This document shows, piece by piece, positions 1-7,960 of a stretch of DNA of 16,758 nt (positions are counted from its first letter, which is position 1; the number at the start of each line of letters is the position of its first letter). The notes beneath the pieces are model-generated. The model saw only the letters and a program-made list of their open reading frames with translations, did no database searches and had not been told where the DNA came from. Source of the stretch: Planctomycetota bacterium (GTDB lineage Bacteria; Planctomycetota; UBA1135; UBA2386); NCBI GenBank assembly GCA_023433825.1, contig JAEYTU010000155.1, forward strand, positions 1-16,758. Reading direction: 5' to 3'. The translations under genes were made by a program, and so were the position numbers.

Positions 1-2
1 CG

Positions 3-2360
3 GTCGTACAGGCCGCGACGAGCGGCTCCCGCACCGTCGACGGCATCGCGCAACGCGTCGTCGTGCTGGTGCGCGCACCGGGACGCGTCGAGCTCCGCGA
101 TCTGACCGTCGACGGTCGCAACGCGACGTCCGGCGGCGTTCCGCTGACCGGCGTCTACTGGACCGAAGGCGCCGACGGTGCTCTCGCCGACTGCGAAGTC
201 GTCGGCTGCCGCGCGCAGCCGATCGCGGCCGCGAGCGATCATGCCGCGGTTCGCGTCGTCGGCACGACCACCGATGCCGCCGACGTGCGCCTGCACGACG
301 TCGTGCTGCGCGAGTTCGCGCACTCGGGGCTTCGGATCCGCGGCAACGCGCACGTCGTCGCCGACGCCGTGACGATCGTCGGTGTCGGTCCGCTGACGGC
401 GACCGGGCCGGTGCAGCGCGGCGTGCACGTCACCGACGACGCCAGCGTCGACATTCGTGCGAGTCGGATCGTCGATCTGTGGCATTCGCCAGCCGCGACG
501 ACGGCGGCCGCGATCCGTTTGGACGGCGCCGGCGCCGGTTCGCGGATCGACGACAACGAGATCACCCGATGCGAAGTCGGTGTCGAACTGCGCCAGTCGC
601 CGGCCGCGACCCGCGCGACGCTGATCCGCCGCAATCGCATCACGCTCGGCGAGGTCGGCATCGCGAACGTCGGCACCAGTGGTGTTCTGGTCGTTCGCAA
701 CGAGTTGCACCGGCTGACGACTCCGGCGACCGACGACACGGCCGGCAACTCGTGGAGTGACAACGGGTGGTCGCACTGGAACGGCACCGGATCGGTCGCG
801 ATCGCCGGCGCCGGCAACAACGTCGACGCGAGTCCACGGCGCGGGTTCGAGCCGTTCGCGACGCCGATCGACATCGCGCTCGGCGGCGTGCCGGTCGCGT
901 TCGTCGCCGCGGCGCTGAACGGCGACGCGCGGAACGACTTCGCGGTCGCCGTCGAGAGCGCCTCGCCGACGGCACGCCCACGCCTCGTCGTCGCGCTGGC
1001 GCAGGGCGCGACGTTCACGACGGCGACGACGACGTTCGCCGGGATCGCCGCGATCCCGAGTGCGATCGCCGTCGGCGCGTTCGACGGCAGCGCCGGTCTC
1101 GACGTCGCGATCGCGGTCACCGACGAGAGTCGGATCTACGTTCGCACGAACGACGGCGCCGGTGCGTTCACGGCGCTGCACGACTTCGCGCTGCCGGCGG
1201 GTGCCGAGTCACCGGCAGGCCTCGCGGCGGCGGACGTCGACGGCGACGGCGATGCCGACCTGGTCGTCGCGTCGCGCGGCCCGCTGATCGGGCCCGGCGG
1301 TGCGTGGTTGCTCCGAAACGGCGGCGGTGGCACGAGCTGGACCGCGCTGGCGCTGGCGCCGACGTTCACCCGGCCGTGCGCGGCGGTCACGTTCTTCGAC
1401 TTCGACGGCGCGAACGGCATCGACCTCGCCGTGCTCGAGGGCGACACGACGAGCGGCCGCGTGCACGTGCTGACGAACGACGGCTCGGGGACGTTCACAC
1501 CGATCGCGTCGAGTCCATTCACGGTCGGCGCGGATCCGACCGCGGTCACGGCGGGCGACTTCGATCGCGACGGCCGCGTCGACCTCGTCGTGACGTGCAC
1601 CCGCTTCGCGCTGCCGCCGGTCGCCGGCTCGGTTCACGTGCTGCGCAACACGGGGACCGGGTTCGTCGACGCGACGTTCGACGTCGGGCGGCTGCCGGTG
1701 TCGGTCGTCGTCGGCGACCTCGACGACGACGACGATGCGGACACGCCGCGGCGCGACGTCGTGACCGTCGACGCCGGCGACAACGCCCTCTCGTGGCTGG
1801 CAGCGCACGACTCGCAGACCGACTTCGGCGCGCACATGGTCGGCGACGGCGGAACGCAGCCGCGTGCCGTCGTCCGGACCGACGCCGACGGCGACGACCG
1901 GCTCGATCTCGTCGTCGCCGATGCCGGCTTGGACCGACTGCGGATCCTGCCGGCGTCCCCGCGCGCTCGCGCCGATCGGTTCGGGATCGGCTGTCCCGGT
2001 GACGCCGGCCGGATGCCGCGGATTCGCCCCGGGGGGCCGACGCCGAGTGCACAGCAGCCGACGACGGGGTTCCGCGTCGAGCTCGCGGCGGCCGCGCCGT
2101 TCTCGGTCGGGGTCCTGCTCGCCGGACGCGCAGCGGCGACGACGCTGGCGCCGTGCACGGTCCTGCTGCCCGGCATCGACGTCTCGTGGATCGCGTTCAC
2201 GAACGGCATCGGCGGCGCGCAGGTGCCGATCGTCGTCCCGCCGACGCCGGTCCTGACCGGTGCCACGGCCTACTTCCAGTGGGCCGTTCTCGACCCGGCC
2301 GGCGGGTTCGGCGCGGCACTCGCGCTGACCGACGGGCTGCGCGTGCGCGTCGGTCGGTGA
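3..2360 (+). CDS. Exported beta-helix / FG-GAP (VCBS) propeller protein, 5' partial
   Basis: The frame is open from the left edge to the stop at 2358-2360, so the true start lies upstream; a GTG at 63 is in frame but sits inside a continuous domain. The first part (to about 720) has the short repeated strands of a right-handed parallel beta-helix. Seven FG-GAP/VCBS-type motifs follow, starting near 912, 1077, 1233, 1398, 1557, 1716 and 1881. The clearest are DVDGDGDADLVV and DFDRDGRVDLVV, with Asp residues spaced as in Ca2+-binding integrin-alpha-like blades. Seven motifs fit a seven-bladed propeller. The C-terminal 126 residues (from 1980, FGIGCPG) form a separate domain that recurs in the protein at 14222-15286. 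The protein is probably exported, for surface or extracellular binding; no enzymatic residues are evident. The ligand is unknown. The signal peptide would lie outside the window. Confidence 0.85.
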   Translation, partial: VVQAATSGSRTVDGIAQRVVVLVRAPGRVELRDLTVDGRNATSGGVPLTGVYWTEGADGALADCEVVGCRAQPIAAASDHAAVRVVGTTTDAADVRLHDVVLREFAHSGLRIRGNAHVVADAVTIVGVGPLTATGPVQRGVHVTDDASVDIRASRIVDLWHSPAATTAAAIRLDGAGAGSRIDDNEITRCEVGVELRQSPAATRATLIRRNRITLGEVGIANVGTSGVLVVRNELHRLTTPATDDTAGNSWSDNGWSHWNGTGSVAIAGAGNNVDASPRRGFEPFATPIDIALGGVPVAFVAAALNGDARNDFAVAVESASPTARPRLVVALAQGATFTTATTTFAGIAAIPSAIAVGAFDGSAGLDVAIAVTDESRIYVRTNDGAGAFTALHDFALPAGAESPAGLAAADVDGDGDADLVVASRGPLIGPGGAWLLRNGGGGTSWTALALAPTFTRPCAAVTFFDFDGANGIDLAVLEGDTTSGRVHVLTNDGSGTFTPIASSPFTVGADPTAVTAGDFDRDGRVDLVVTCTRFALPPVAGSVHVLRNTGTGFVDATFDVGRLPVSVVVGDLDDDDDADTPRRDVVTVDAGDNALSWLAAHDSQTDFGAHMVGDGGTQPRAVVRTDADGDDRLDLVVADAGLDRLRILPASPRARADRFGIGCPGDAGRMPRIRPGGPTPSAQQPTTGFRVELAAAAPFSVGVLLAGRAAATTLAPCTVLLPGIDVSWIAFTNGIGGAQVPIVVPPTPVLTGATAYFQWAVLDPAGGFGAALALTDGLRVRVGR

Positions 2361-2364
2361 TCCC

Positions 2365-2384
2365 GCGCGGCGTCGACGCCGCGC
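2365..2384 (+). terminator. GC-rich perfect palindrome after stop codon, terminator-like
   Basis: A 20-base perfect inverted repeat begins 4 bases after the stop at 2360. It can fold as an 8-bp all-GC stem (GCGCGGCG) with a TCGA loop. No U tract follows, so it is not a classical intrinsic terminator. It could aid termination or protect the mRNA 3' end. Confidence 0.4.
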
Positions 2385-2507
2385 CGGTTCGACCTCGCCG
2401 CGCACCGACATCGGAACGCGCGCCGCGTCGCGTGCTCGCTATCCTTCGGCCCGTCCGCGGGCCCCCGCGGCGCCTGCCCCGTTCGTCGTGCGCGCATCGT
2501 CGCGCCC

Positions 2508-2511
2508 GGAG
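2508..2511 (+). promoter_or_regulatory. Shine-Dalgarno GGAG setting the protease start
   Basis: GGAG lies 6 bases before the ATG at 2518. It supports that start over an in-frame GTG at 2488, which would add ten residues before a good signal peptide. Confidence 0.6.
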
Positions 2512-2517
2512 TCACTC

Positions 2518-4341
2518 ATGCTTCGTCTCCCTGCTGGCGTCGCGCTGTGCGCGGCCGCCTTGACGTTCGTCCCCCTGGCGGCGCAACGACCCGACACCGT
2601 CGTCGGCAAGTTCGAGCGCGTGTTCGCCGCGAAGATCGGTCGCGCCCCGGTCGACACCCTGCATCCGGCGCTCGTCGTCCTGCACGAGCAGATGGACCTG
2701 CGCGAACTGAACCGCCGACTCGACCTCGGCAATGCGACGCGCGCGTGGCGGCACACCGCGGTCTGCGGCACGGCGCAGGAAATCGCGAACCGGACCCAGC
2801 CCGCAGTCCGCGCCGTCGTCGATCGCCTCGTCGAGACCGGGACCGTGCGCGAGGTTCAGCCGTTCTGGATCGTCAATGCGATCGGTCTGCACGCGACGGC
2901 CGCTGCGCTCGCGACGATCGCCGACCACCCGTCGGTGCTTCGGATCGAAGACGGGCACATCGAGATCGAACTCGTGCATCCGGTCGTCGTGACCGAGCAG
3001 ACCCCGGTGACGACGGCCCCCGAGCAGGGCTTGCTCGACATCAAGGCCGACTTCCTGTGGAACCTCGGCATCACCGGCCAGGGCCGGATCGTCAGCAACC
3101 TCGATACCGGCGTGTTCGCCGGCCACACGGCGCTGTCGGCGCGGTGGCGCGGCAACCAACCCGGTGTCGCCGTCAGCGCGGCGTGGCATTCGCCGTCGCT
3201 TCGCCGCGCGGCGCCGACCGACTCGCAAGGTCACGGAACGCACACGATGGGAACGATGTGCGGTGACGACGGCGGCGCGAATCGCGTCGGTGTCGCACCC
3301 GCCGCGCAGTGGATCGCCTCCGACGCGATCGCGACGACGAGCCTGACGCAGGTGCGCCTCGACGTGATCTCGGGCTTCCAGTGGAGCGCCGATCCCGACG
3401 GCAACATCGCGACGATCGACGACGTGCCGGACGTCAGCTGCAACAGCTGGGGGCTCAGCCCGCTCGTGTCGTCGCACGGTGTCTCGGTCTGCGATCTGAC
3501 GTTCTGGGCCGCGATCGACGTCGCGGACGCCGCTGGATGCGCGGTCGTGTTCGCGGCCGGCAACGAAGGCAGCCGCGGTGCACAGAGCCTGCGCACCCCG
3601 GCCGACCGCGCCGACGGCGAGTGGAACTGCTACTCGGTCGGCGCGCTGCGGCCGGGCAGCACGGCGATCGCCGCGTTCTCGTCCCGCGGTCCGTCGGGTT
3701 GTGTCGGCAACGCGATCAAGCCCGAGGTCTGCGCACAGGGCGAGAACGTTCGCTCGACGCTGCGCACCGGATCGTACGGCTCGATGTCGGGGACGTCGAT
3801 GGCGTGCCCACACGTCTCCGGCGCCGTCGCGCTGCTGCGTCAGGTCGAACCGAACCTGTCGTCGCGCGCCGTCAAACAGCTGCTGTTCGACACCTGTGAC
3901 GATCTCGGACCGGTCGGGAACGACAACACGTTCGGCGCCGGCCGCATCAACCTGCAGACCGCGTATCAGCAGCTGATCAACCAGCGCGGCGCGGTGACGG
4001 TCGGCGCGTTCACGACGACGCGGACGGTCCGCGCCGGGTCCGACCTCGTCTACCAGATCAACCTGCAGAACCACACGGCGAGCACGGTCGGGATCCGGTT
4101 CGGGACCGACATCGAGATCGTCGACTTGTCGGCGCGCGGGCCGCTGCTGACGCCAGTCGTCGGCGGACTGCCGGCGAACTTCACGCTCGATCCGAGCTGG
4201 CTCGTGAACCGGCTGACGATCCCGGCGAACCTGCCGAACGAGTTCTTCGGCTGGACCTACCGCGTCCACGTCTGGGCGCGCGACGCCGCGACGAACGCGC
4301 TGCTCTCCGAAGCGGCGATCGAGTTCAAGCTGACGCGGTGA
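2518..4341 (+). CDS. Secreted subtilisin-like serine protease (S8, bacillopeptidase F type)
   Basis: This 607-residue protein starts at the ATG with a GGAG Shine-Dalgarno. Residues 1-22 are a signal peptide ending LAA before Gln23. Residues about 45-160 look like an inhibitor-I9-type propeptide, opening with a VVLHEQMDL segment similar to those in bacillopeptidase F relatives. The S8 catalytic domain covers about 175-485. The triad is visible as Asp196 (NLDTGV), His239 (GHGTHTMG) and Ser427 (SGTSMACPH), with oxyanion Asn349 (AAGNE). Residues about 490-607 form a beta-rich C-terminal domain of unknown role. All catalytic residues are intact, so an active exported endopeptidase is expected, with propeptide removal on maturation. 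Several extra Cys residues in the catalytic domain may form disulfides. It is transcribed alone or with the upstream gene and converges on the FKBP gene. The substrate is unknown. Confidence 0.93.
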   Translation: MLRLPAGVALCAAALTFVPLAAQRPDTVVGKFERVFAAKIGRAPVDTLHPALVVLHEQMDLRELNRRLDLGNATRAWRHTAVCGTAQEIANRTQPAVRAVVDRLVETGTVREVQPFWIVNAIGLHATAAALATIADHPSVLRIEDGHIEIELVHPVVVTEQTPVTTAPEQGLLDIKADFLWNLGITGQGRIVSNLDTGVFAGHTALSARWRGNQPGVAVSAAWHSPSLRRAAPTDSQGHGTHTMGTMCGDDGGANRVGVAPAAQWIASDAIATTSLTQVRLDVISGFQWSADPDGNIATIDDVPDVSCNSWGLSPLVSSHGVSVCDLTFWAAIDVADAAGCAVVFAAGNEGSRGAQSLRTPADRADGEWNCYSVGALRPGSTAIAAFSSRGPSGCVGNAIKPEVCAQGENVRSTLRTGSYGSMSGTSMACPHVSGAVALLRQVEPNLSSRAVKQLLFDTCDDLGPVGNDNTFGAGRINLQTAYQQLINQRGAVTVGAFTTTRTVRAGSDLVYQINLQNHTASTVGIRFGTDIEIVDLSARGPLLTPVVGGLPANFTLDPSWLVNRLTIPANLPNEFFGWTYRVHVWARDAATNALLSEAAIEFKLTR

Positions 4342-4360
4342 GCGAACGGCCGGAGTTCGC
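4342..4360 (+). terminator. Short hairpin immediately after the protease stop
   Basis: GCGAAC and GTTCGC form a 6-bp stem with a 7-base loop, starting one base after the TGA. There is no U tract. In GC-rich DNA a stem this short can occur by chance, so support is weak. Confidence 0.25.
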
Positions 4361-4537
4361 GTCCCGAATTCCGCGCCGCGACGTCCGGCACCGGGCCATG
4401 CTCGGTGAACCGTGAGCCCGCGAAGAACTCCGGGCGACGACCGCTGAGGATCTCGCCGTCGCGGTCGGCCAGCGAACGCGACAGGTCGCGTCCGCAGCGC
4501 AGCGCGAGAACTTGTCTCGCAAGCTCCGCGCAAGCGT

Positions 4538-4565
4538 CGCGTGCCGCCGAGTGCGGCGGCACGCG
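4538..4565 (-). terminator. Strong 12-bp GC hairpin downstream of the FKBP gene
   Basis: CGCGTGCCGCCG (4538-4549) pairs perfectly with 4554-4565 across a 4-base loop. It begins 10 bases after the FKBP stop (4576-4578) on the minus strand. No U tract follows on either strand. As it lies between converging genes, it may serve as a bidirectional terminator or 3' stabiliser. Confidence 0.5.
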
Positions 4566-4575
4566 CGCGCCGCGA

Positions 4576-5772
4576 TCAGCCGCGGACTTCGATCAACTCG
4601 ACGTGGAACACGAGCGTCGCGTTCGGCGGAATCGGTCCCTGGCCGCCCGCGCCGTAGGCGAGCTTCGCCGGGATCACGAACTTGTAGATCGAACCGACCT
4701 TCATCAGTTGCAGGCCCTCGGTCCAACCCTTGATCACGTTGCCGAGCGGGAACGTCGCCGTCTCGCCGCGGTTGTACGACGCGTCGAACAACTTTCCGTC
4801 CGGCAGCCAACCGGCGTAGTGCACGGTGACTTGCGACGACGCCGTCGGTTTCGCGCCCTCGCCTTCCTTGACGACCATGTACTGGAGACCGCTCGCGGTC
4901 GTCTTCAGTTCCTCGGCCTTCGGCATGACGAAATCGGGCAACTTCGGCGGCGTGCGTGCAGACATCAGTTCGAGCTCCCAGATGGTGACGGAATTGGCGG
5001 GAAGGTCGGGGCCACGCTCGGTCGCGCCGAACAGCAGCGCCGGCGGGACCTCGAAGCGCATCCGATCGCCGACGCGCATCAGGAGCGGCGCTTCCTGCAG
5101 GAACTTGTAGTTCATCGACTCGACGAGACCCTTGATCGTCGCGTCGTTCTGCTCGGTCGCCTCGAGCAGCTTGCCCTCGGAGTTCCAGAACGCGTAGCGA
5201 AGCTCGAACGACTGCTCGGCCTTCAGCTTGTCGCCGGTGCCTTCCTTCAGCAGCTCGTAGACGAGTCCGGACTCGGTCTTCTTCTGCTTGTCCTTCACAC
5301 CCGCCTTGAACTCCGGCATCGCCTCGAACGACAGCAGCTCGACGTCGAAGATCAGCGTCGCCTTCGCCGGGATGCGCGGCGGACGACCGTCTTCGCCATA
5401 GGCGAGGTCGTACGGAATCGTCAGCTTGCAGCGCGTGCCCTTCGTCATCAGGGCGACACCTTCGTCCCACCCCTTGATGACCTGCCCGACGCCGAGGACG
5501 AACGCGAACGGCTTGCCGTTGTCGCGCGACGAGTCGAACTTCGTCCCGTCCTCCAGCCAACCGGTGTAGTGGACGGTCACGCGTTCGCCCATCTTCGGCG
5601 CGCGCTCGCCATCGCCCTTCTGGAGGATCGAGTACTTGAGGCCGGAAGCGGTGGTGACGATTTCGGTGTCCTTGGGGGGGCCGGAGGGCTTGGGCGTGCC
5701 CGGCGTGTCCTGTGCAGAGAGCGGCAGACACGAGACCAGGGCGCAGACGACGAACGTTGGTTTCGAAACCAA
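4576..5772 (-). CDS. Secreted triple-domain FKBP-type peptidyl-prolyl isomerase
   Basis: A 398-residue protein starting at TTG 5772, supported by GGAG 8 bases upstream and by the signal peptide that follows (residues 1-21, ending LSAQ). It has three FKBP-type domains. Domain 1 (about 40-150) keeps the usual pocket: Tyr69, Phe79-Asp80, Val98-Ile99, Trp102 and Tyr125. Domain 3 (about 290-396) also keeps it: Tyr319, Phe329-Asp330, Val346-Ile347, Trp350 and Tyr373. Domain 2 (about 165-272) has the same layout, but the VIKGW segment is replaced and the FD pair and pocket Trp are gone, so it is probably not catalytic. The likely role is proline isomerisation and chaperoning of exported proteins in the periplasm. 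An LVSC sequence at 12-15 resembles a lipobox, so a lipoprotein is possible but less likely. It lies 175 bases downstream of atpC on the same strand. Confidence 0.93.
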   Translation of the reverse strand: MVSKPTFVVCALVSCLPLSAQDTPGTPKPSGPPKDTEIVTTASGLKYSILQKGDGERAPKMGERVTVHYTGWLEDGTKFDSSRDNGKPFAFVLGVGQVIKGWDEGVALMTKGTRCKLTIPYDLAYGEDGRPPRIPAKATLIFDVELLSFEAMPEFKAGVKDKQKKTESGLVYELLKEGTGDKLKAEQSFELRYAFWNSEGKLLEATEQNDATIKGLVESMNYKFLQEAPLLMRVGDRMRFEVPPALLFGATERGPDLPANSVTIWELELMSARTPPKLPDFVMPKAEELKTTASGLQYMVVKEGEGAKPTASSQVTVHYAGWLPDGKLFDASYNRGETATFPLGNVIKGWTEGLQLMKVGSIYKFVIPAKLAYGAGGQGPIPPNATLVFHVELIEVRG

Positions 5773-5780
5773 GAATGAAT

Positions 5781-5784
5781 CTCC
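5781..5784 (-). promoter_or_regulatory. Shine-Dalgarno GGAG deciding the TTG start of the FKBP gene
   Basis: On the minus strand GGAG ends 8 bases before TTG 5772-5770. No ATG or GTG lies in frame before the signal peptide, so TTG is the best start. Confidence 0.55.
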
Positions 5785-5828
5785 AGGAAGAATGAGCGGC
5801 GGACTCTACCGTCGTCGGAGAGGTCCTG

Positions 5829-5856
5829 CGACGGTGTCGGCGCGCCGACGGTGTCG
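5829..5856. repeat. Direct repeat CGACGGTGTCG x2 (17-bp period) around a palindrome
   Basis: CGACGGTGTCG occurs at 5829-5839 and 5846-5856, separated by GCGCGC. The junction forms a perfect 14-base palindrome, GTCGGCGCGCCGAC (5836-5849). It lies 57-84 bases upstream of the FKBP start in the atpC-FKBP gap, where a promoter or operator could lie. Function is not shown by the sequence. Confidence 0.45.
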
Positions 5857-5920
5857 CACTGCGGGAGTACCCGCGGCGACGTGGTTCAGATCGGCGAGCG
5901 GCGTCGGTCGAGACTGGAGC

Positions 5921-5938
5921 GCGCGACCGCAGTCGCGC
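5921..5938 (-). terminator. Hairpin ending the ATP synthase operon
   Basis: GCGCGAC (5921-5927) pairs with GTCGCGC (5932-5938) across the 4-base loop CGCA. It lies 9 bases after the atpC stop on the minus strand. There is no U tract. Position and all-GC character suggest an operon-end structure. Confidence 0.4.
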
Positions 5939-5947
5939 CGCCAGCAC

Positions 5948-6412
5948 TCAGTAGTTGCCACCCGAGGTCGGACCGCCCTGGCGGCCACCGGCGAGCAACT
6001 GACGCAGCATCGCACGCCGCAACGCCGACTCGGCTTCGGCGCGGGGAAGGTCACCCTTGACCTTGTCGATGTCGGCGAGCTGCTGCCGCGCGCGCGCCTC
6101 GGCTTCCTTCGCACGTTCGACGTCGACCTCGTGCGCGAGTTCGCCGGCTTCGCACAGCAACGTCAGGACGTTGTCGCGCACTTCGGCGAAGCCCTCCGTC
6201 ACGAGCATCCGTTCGACGCTGTCGTCCAAGTGCGTGATCTTGACGATGCCGGGCTTCGTCGCCGTCATCAGCGCGGCGTGCCGCGGCAGGATCCCGTAGC
6301 TGCCGTCGACGCCCATGAACGTGACCGCCTTGACCTTCCGGTCGACGACGGTGCGGTCCGGCGTGACGACGCGGAGATGAAGGGCAGCACTCTTGCTGTC
6401 GGTCGTGACCAT
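5948..6412 (-). CDS. atpC: ATP synthase F1 subunit epsilon
   Basis: A 154-residue protein with the N-terminal beta-sandwich typical of epsilon: LHLRVVTPDRTVVD, then GSYGILPRHAALMT, then MLVTEGFAEVRDN. A helical C-terminal region (about 93-142) follows. Epsilon joins the central stalk with gamma, couples it to the c ring and can restrain ATP hydrolysis through its C-terminal helices. It is the last gene of the operon, starting 7 bases after atpD; a GAGG overlapping the atpD stop region can serve as its ribosome binding site. The Gly-rich tail ending GGNY is slightly longer than usual. A GC-rich hairpin follows the stop. Confidence 0.95.
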   Translation of the reverse strand: MVTTDSKSAALHLRVVTPDRTVVDRKVKAVTFMGVDGSYGILPRHAALMTATKPGIVKITHLDDSVERMLVTEGFAEVRDNVLTLLCEAGELAHEVDVERAKEAEARARQQLADIDKVKGDLPRAEAESALRRAMLRQLLAGGRQGGPTSGGNY

Positions 6413-6419
6413 CGGCGCC

Positions 6420-7892
6420 TCAGAGCTTCTTGGCGCGCTCGACGGCCTCGTCGATCGAACCGACCATGTAGAACGCCTGTTCCGGCAGCGCGTCGTGCTT
6501 GCCGTCGAGGATCTCGCGGAACGACCGGACGGTGTCCTCGCGCTTGACGAACTTGCCCGGTGCGCCGGTGAACTGTTCGGTGACGAAGAACGGCTGCGAC
6601 AGGAACCGCTGGATCTTCCGCGCGCGCGAGACGATCTGCTTGTCCTCGTCCGACAGTTCTTCCATCCCGAGGATCGCGATGATGTCGCGCAGATCCTGGT
6701 AGCGCTGCAGCGTCCGCTGCACGTCGCGCGCGACCTTGTAGTGCTCGTCGCCGACCGTCTCCGGCGACAGCATCTTCGACGTCGACTTCAGCGGATCGAC
6801 GGCCGGGTAGATGCCGAGCTCGGCGATCTGCCGCTCGAGGATGATCGTCGAGTCCAAGTGCGCGAACGTCGCGACCGGTGCCGGATCGGTGATGTCGTCG
6901 GCCGGCACGTAGACGGCCTGCATCGACGTGACCGAACCCTTCCGCGTCGACGTGATCCGCTCCTGCAGACCACCCATCTCGGATGCCATCGTCGGCTGGT
7001 AACCGACGGCCGACGGCAGACGACCGAGCAGTGCCGACACCTCGGAACCAGCCTGGACGAACCGGAACACGTTGTCGACGAACAACAGAACGTCCTTGCC
7101 TTCGACGTCGCGGAAGTACTCGGCCATCGTCAGGCCGGTCAGCGCGACGCGCAGACGCGCGCCCGGGGGCTCGTTCATCTGGCCGAACACGAGAACGGCG
7201 TTGTCGAGCACCGACGCCTTCTCACCGGTCGGCGACGTGTACTCGGCCTCGGCCATCTCGAGCCAGAGGTCGTTGCCCTCGCGCGTGCGTTCGCCGACGC
7301 CGCAGAAGACCGAGAAGCCGCCCTTTTCGACCGCCGTGACGCGGATCAGCTCTTGGATCAACACGGTCTTGCCGACGCCTGCGCCGCCGAACAGACCGAT
7401 CTTGCCACCCTTCGCGAACGGGCACAGCAGGTCGACGACCTTGATGCCGGTCTCGAAGACCTCCTTGATCGCGAGCTGGTCCTCGAAGCTCGGCGCGGCG
7501 CGGTGAATCGGGTCGTAGCGCACCGCGTCGACGGCCGGCAGCGGCACACCGGTGCGCGGATGCGCGATGCCCTGCTCCAGCGGACGCCCGAGCACGTCGA
7601 ACAACCGACCCATCGTCGACTTGCCGACCGGCACTTGGATCGGCTTGCCGGAGTCGACGGCTTCCATTCCGCGGACCAATCCGTCCGTCGACGACATCGC
7701 GACGCATCGCACCGTCGAGTTGCCGAGCTGCTGCGAGACCTCGAGGACCAGATCGATCCCGCGCGCCGCATCGACGACCGAGATCGCGTTGTAGATCGCC
7801 GGCACCTTCCCTTCGGGGAACTGCACGTCCACCACCGGGCCGAACACCTGCAGGACCTTGCCTTCCGTCTTCGTCGTCGTCGTCGCGCTCAT
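6420..7892 (-). CDS. atpD: ATP synthase F1 subunit beta (catalytic)
   Basis: A 490-residue protein, close to the family's usual length. It forms the catalytic sites of F1 with alpha. The P-loop GGAGVGKT is at 169-176, the catalytic Glu201 is in GVGERTREGNDLW, the Walker B region LLFVDN is at 269-274, and SALLGRLPSAVGYQP is at 286-300. The C-terminal domain has a DELSEED-type segment, MEELSDEDK. The ATG at 7892 is chosen because AAGGA lies 9 bases upstream; an in-frame TTG at 7901 would sit almost on that AAGGA. All hallmark residues are intact, so it should be active. It starts 68 bases after atpG. Confidence 0.97.
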   Translation of the reverse strand: MSATTTTKTEGKVLQVFGPVVDVQFPEGKVPAIYNAISVVDAARGIDLVLEVSQQLGNSTVRCVAMSSTDGLVRGMEAVDSGKPIQVPVGKSTMGRLFDVLGRPLEQGIAHPRTGVPLPAVDAVRYDPIHRAAPSFEDQLAIKEVFETGIKVVDLLCPFAKGGKIGLFGGAGVGKTVLIQELIRVTAVEKGGFSVFCGVGERTREGNDLWLEMAEAEYTSPTGEKASVLDNAVLVFGQMNEPPGARLRVALTGLTMAEYFRDVEGKDVLLFVDNVFRFVQAGSEVSALLGRLPSAVGYQPTMASEMGGLQERITSTRKGSVTSMQAVYVPADDITDPAPVATFAHLDSTIILERQIAELGIYPAVDPLKSTSKMLSPETVGDEHYKVARDVQRTLQRYQDLRDIIAILGMEELSDEDKQIVSRARKIQRFLSQPFFVTEQFTGAPGKFVKREDTVRSFREILDGKHDALPEQAFYMVGSIDEAVERAKKL

Positions 7893-7960
7893 GATTTCCA
7901 ATCCTTCGTGTAGATGCGTTCGTCGCAGTCGTCGGTCTCGGACAGTGCTCTATCCGCCGC

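Noticed and set aside
2440..2445. TATCCT before the protease and TATGCT (15330-15335) before hslU as -10 boxes
   Set aside because: No matching -35 sequence lies at the right distance in either case; six-base matches alone are too weak to call promoters.
4257..4562. Minus-strand open frame of 101 codons between the protease and FKBP genes
   Set aside because: It overlaps the end of the protease gene, its GTG start lies within the 12-bp hairpin at 4538-4565, third-position GC is only modest, and no family is recognised.
5728..5739. Lipobox-like LVSC in the FKBP signal sequence
   Set aside because: The hydrophobic core before the Cys would be very short, and a normal signal peptidase I site (LSAQ) follows a few residues later; lipidation cannot be excluded but is not called.
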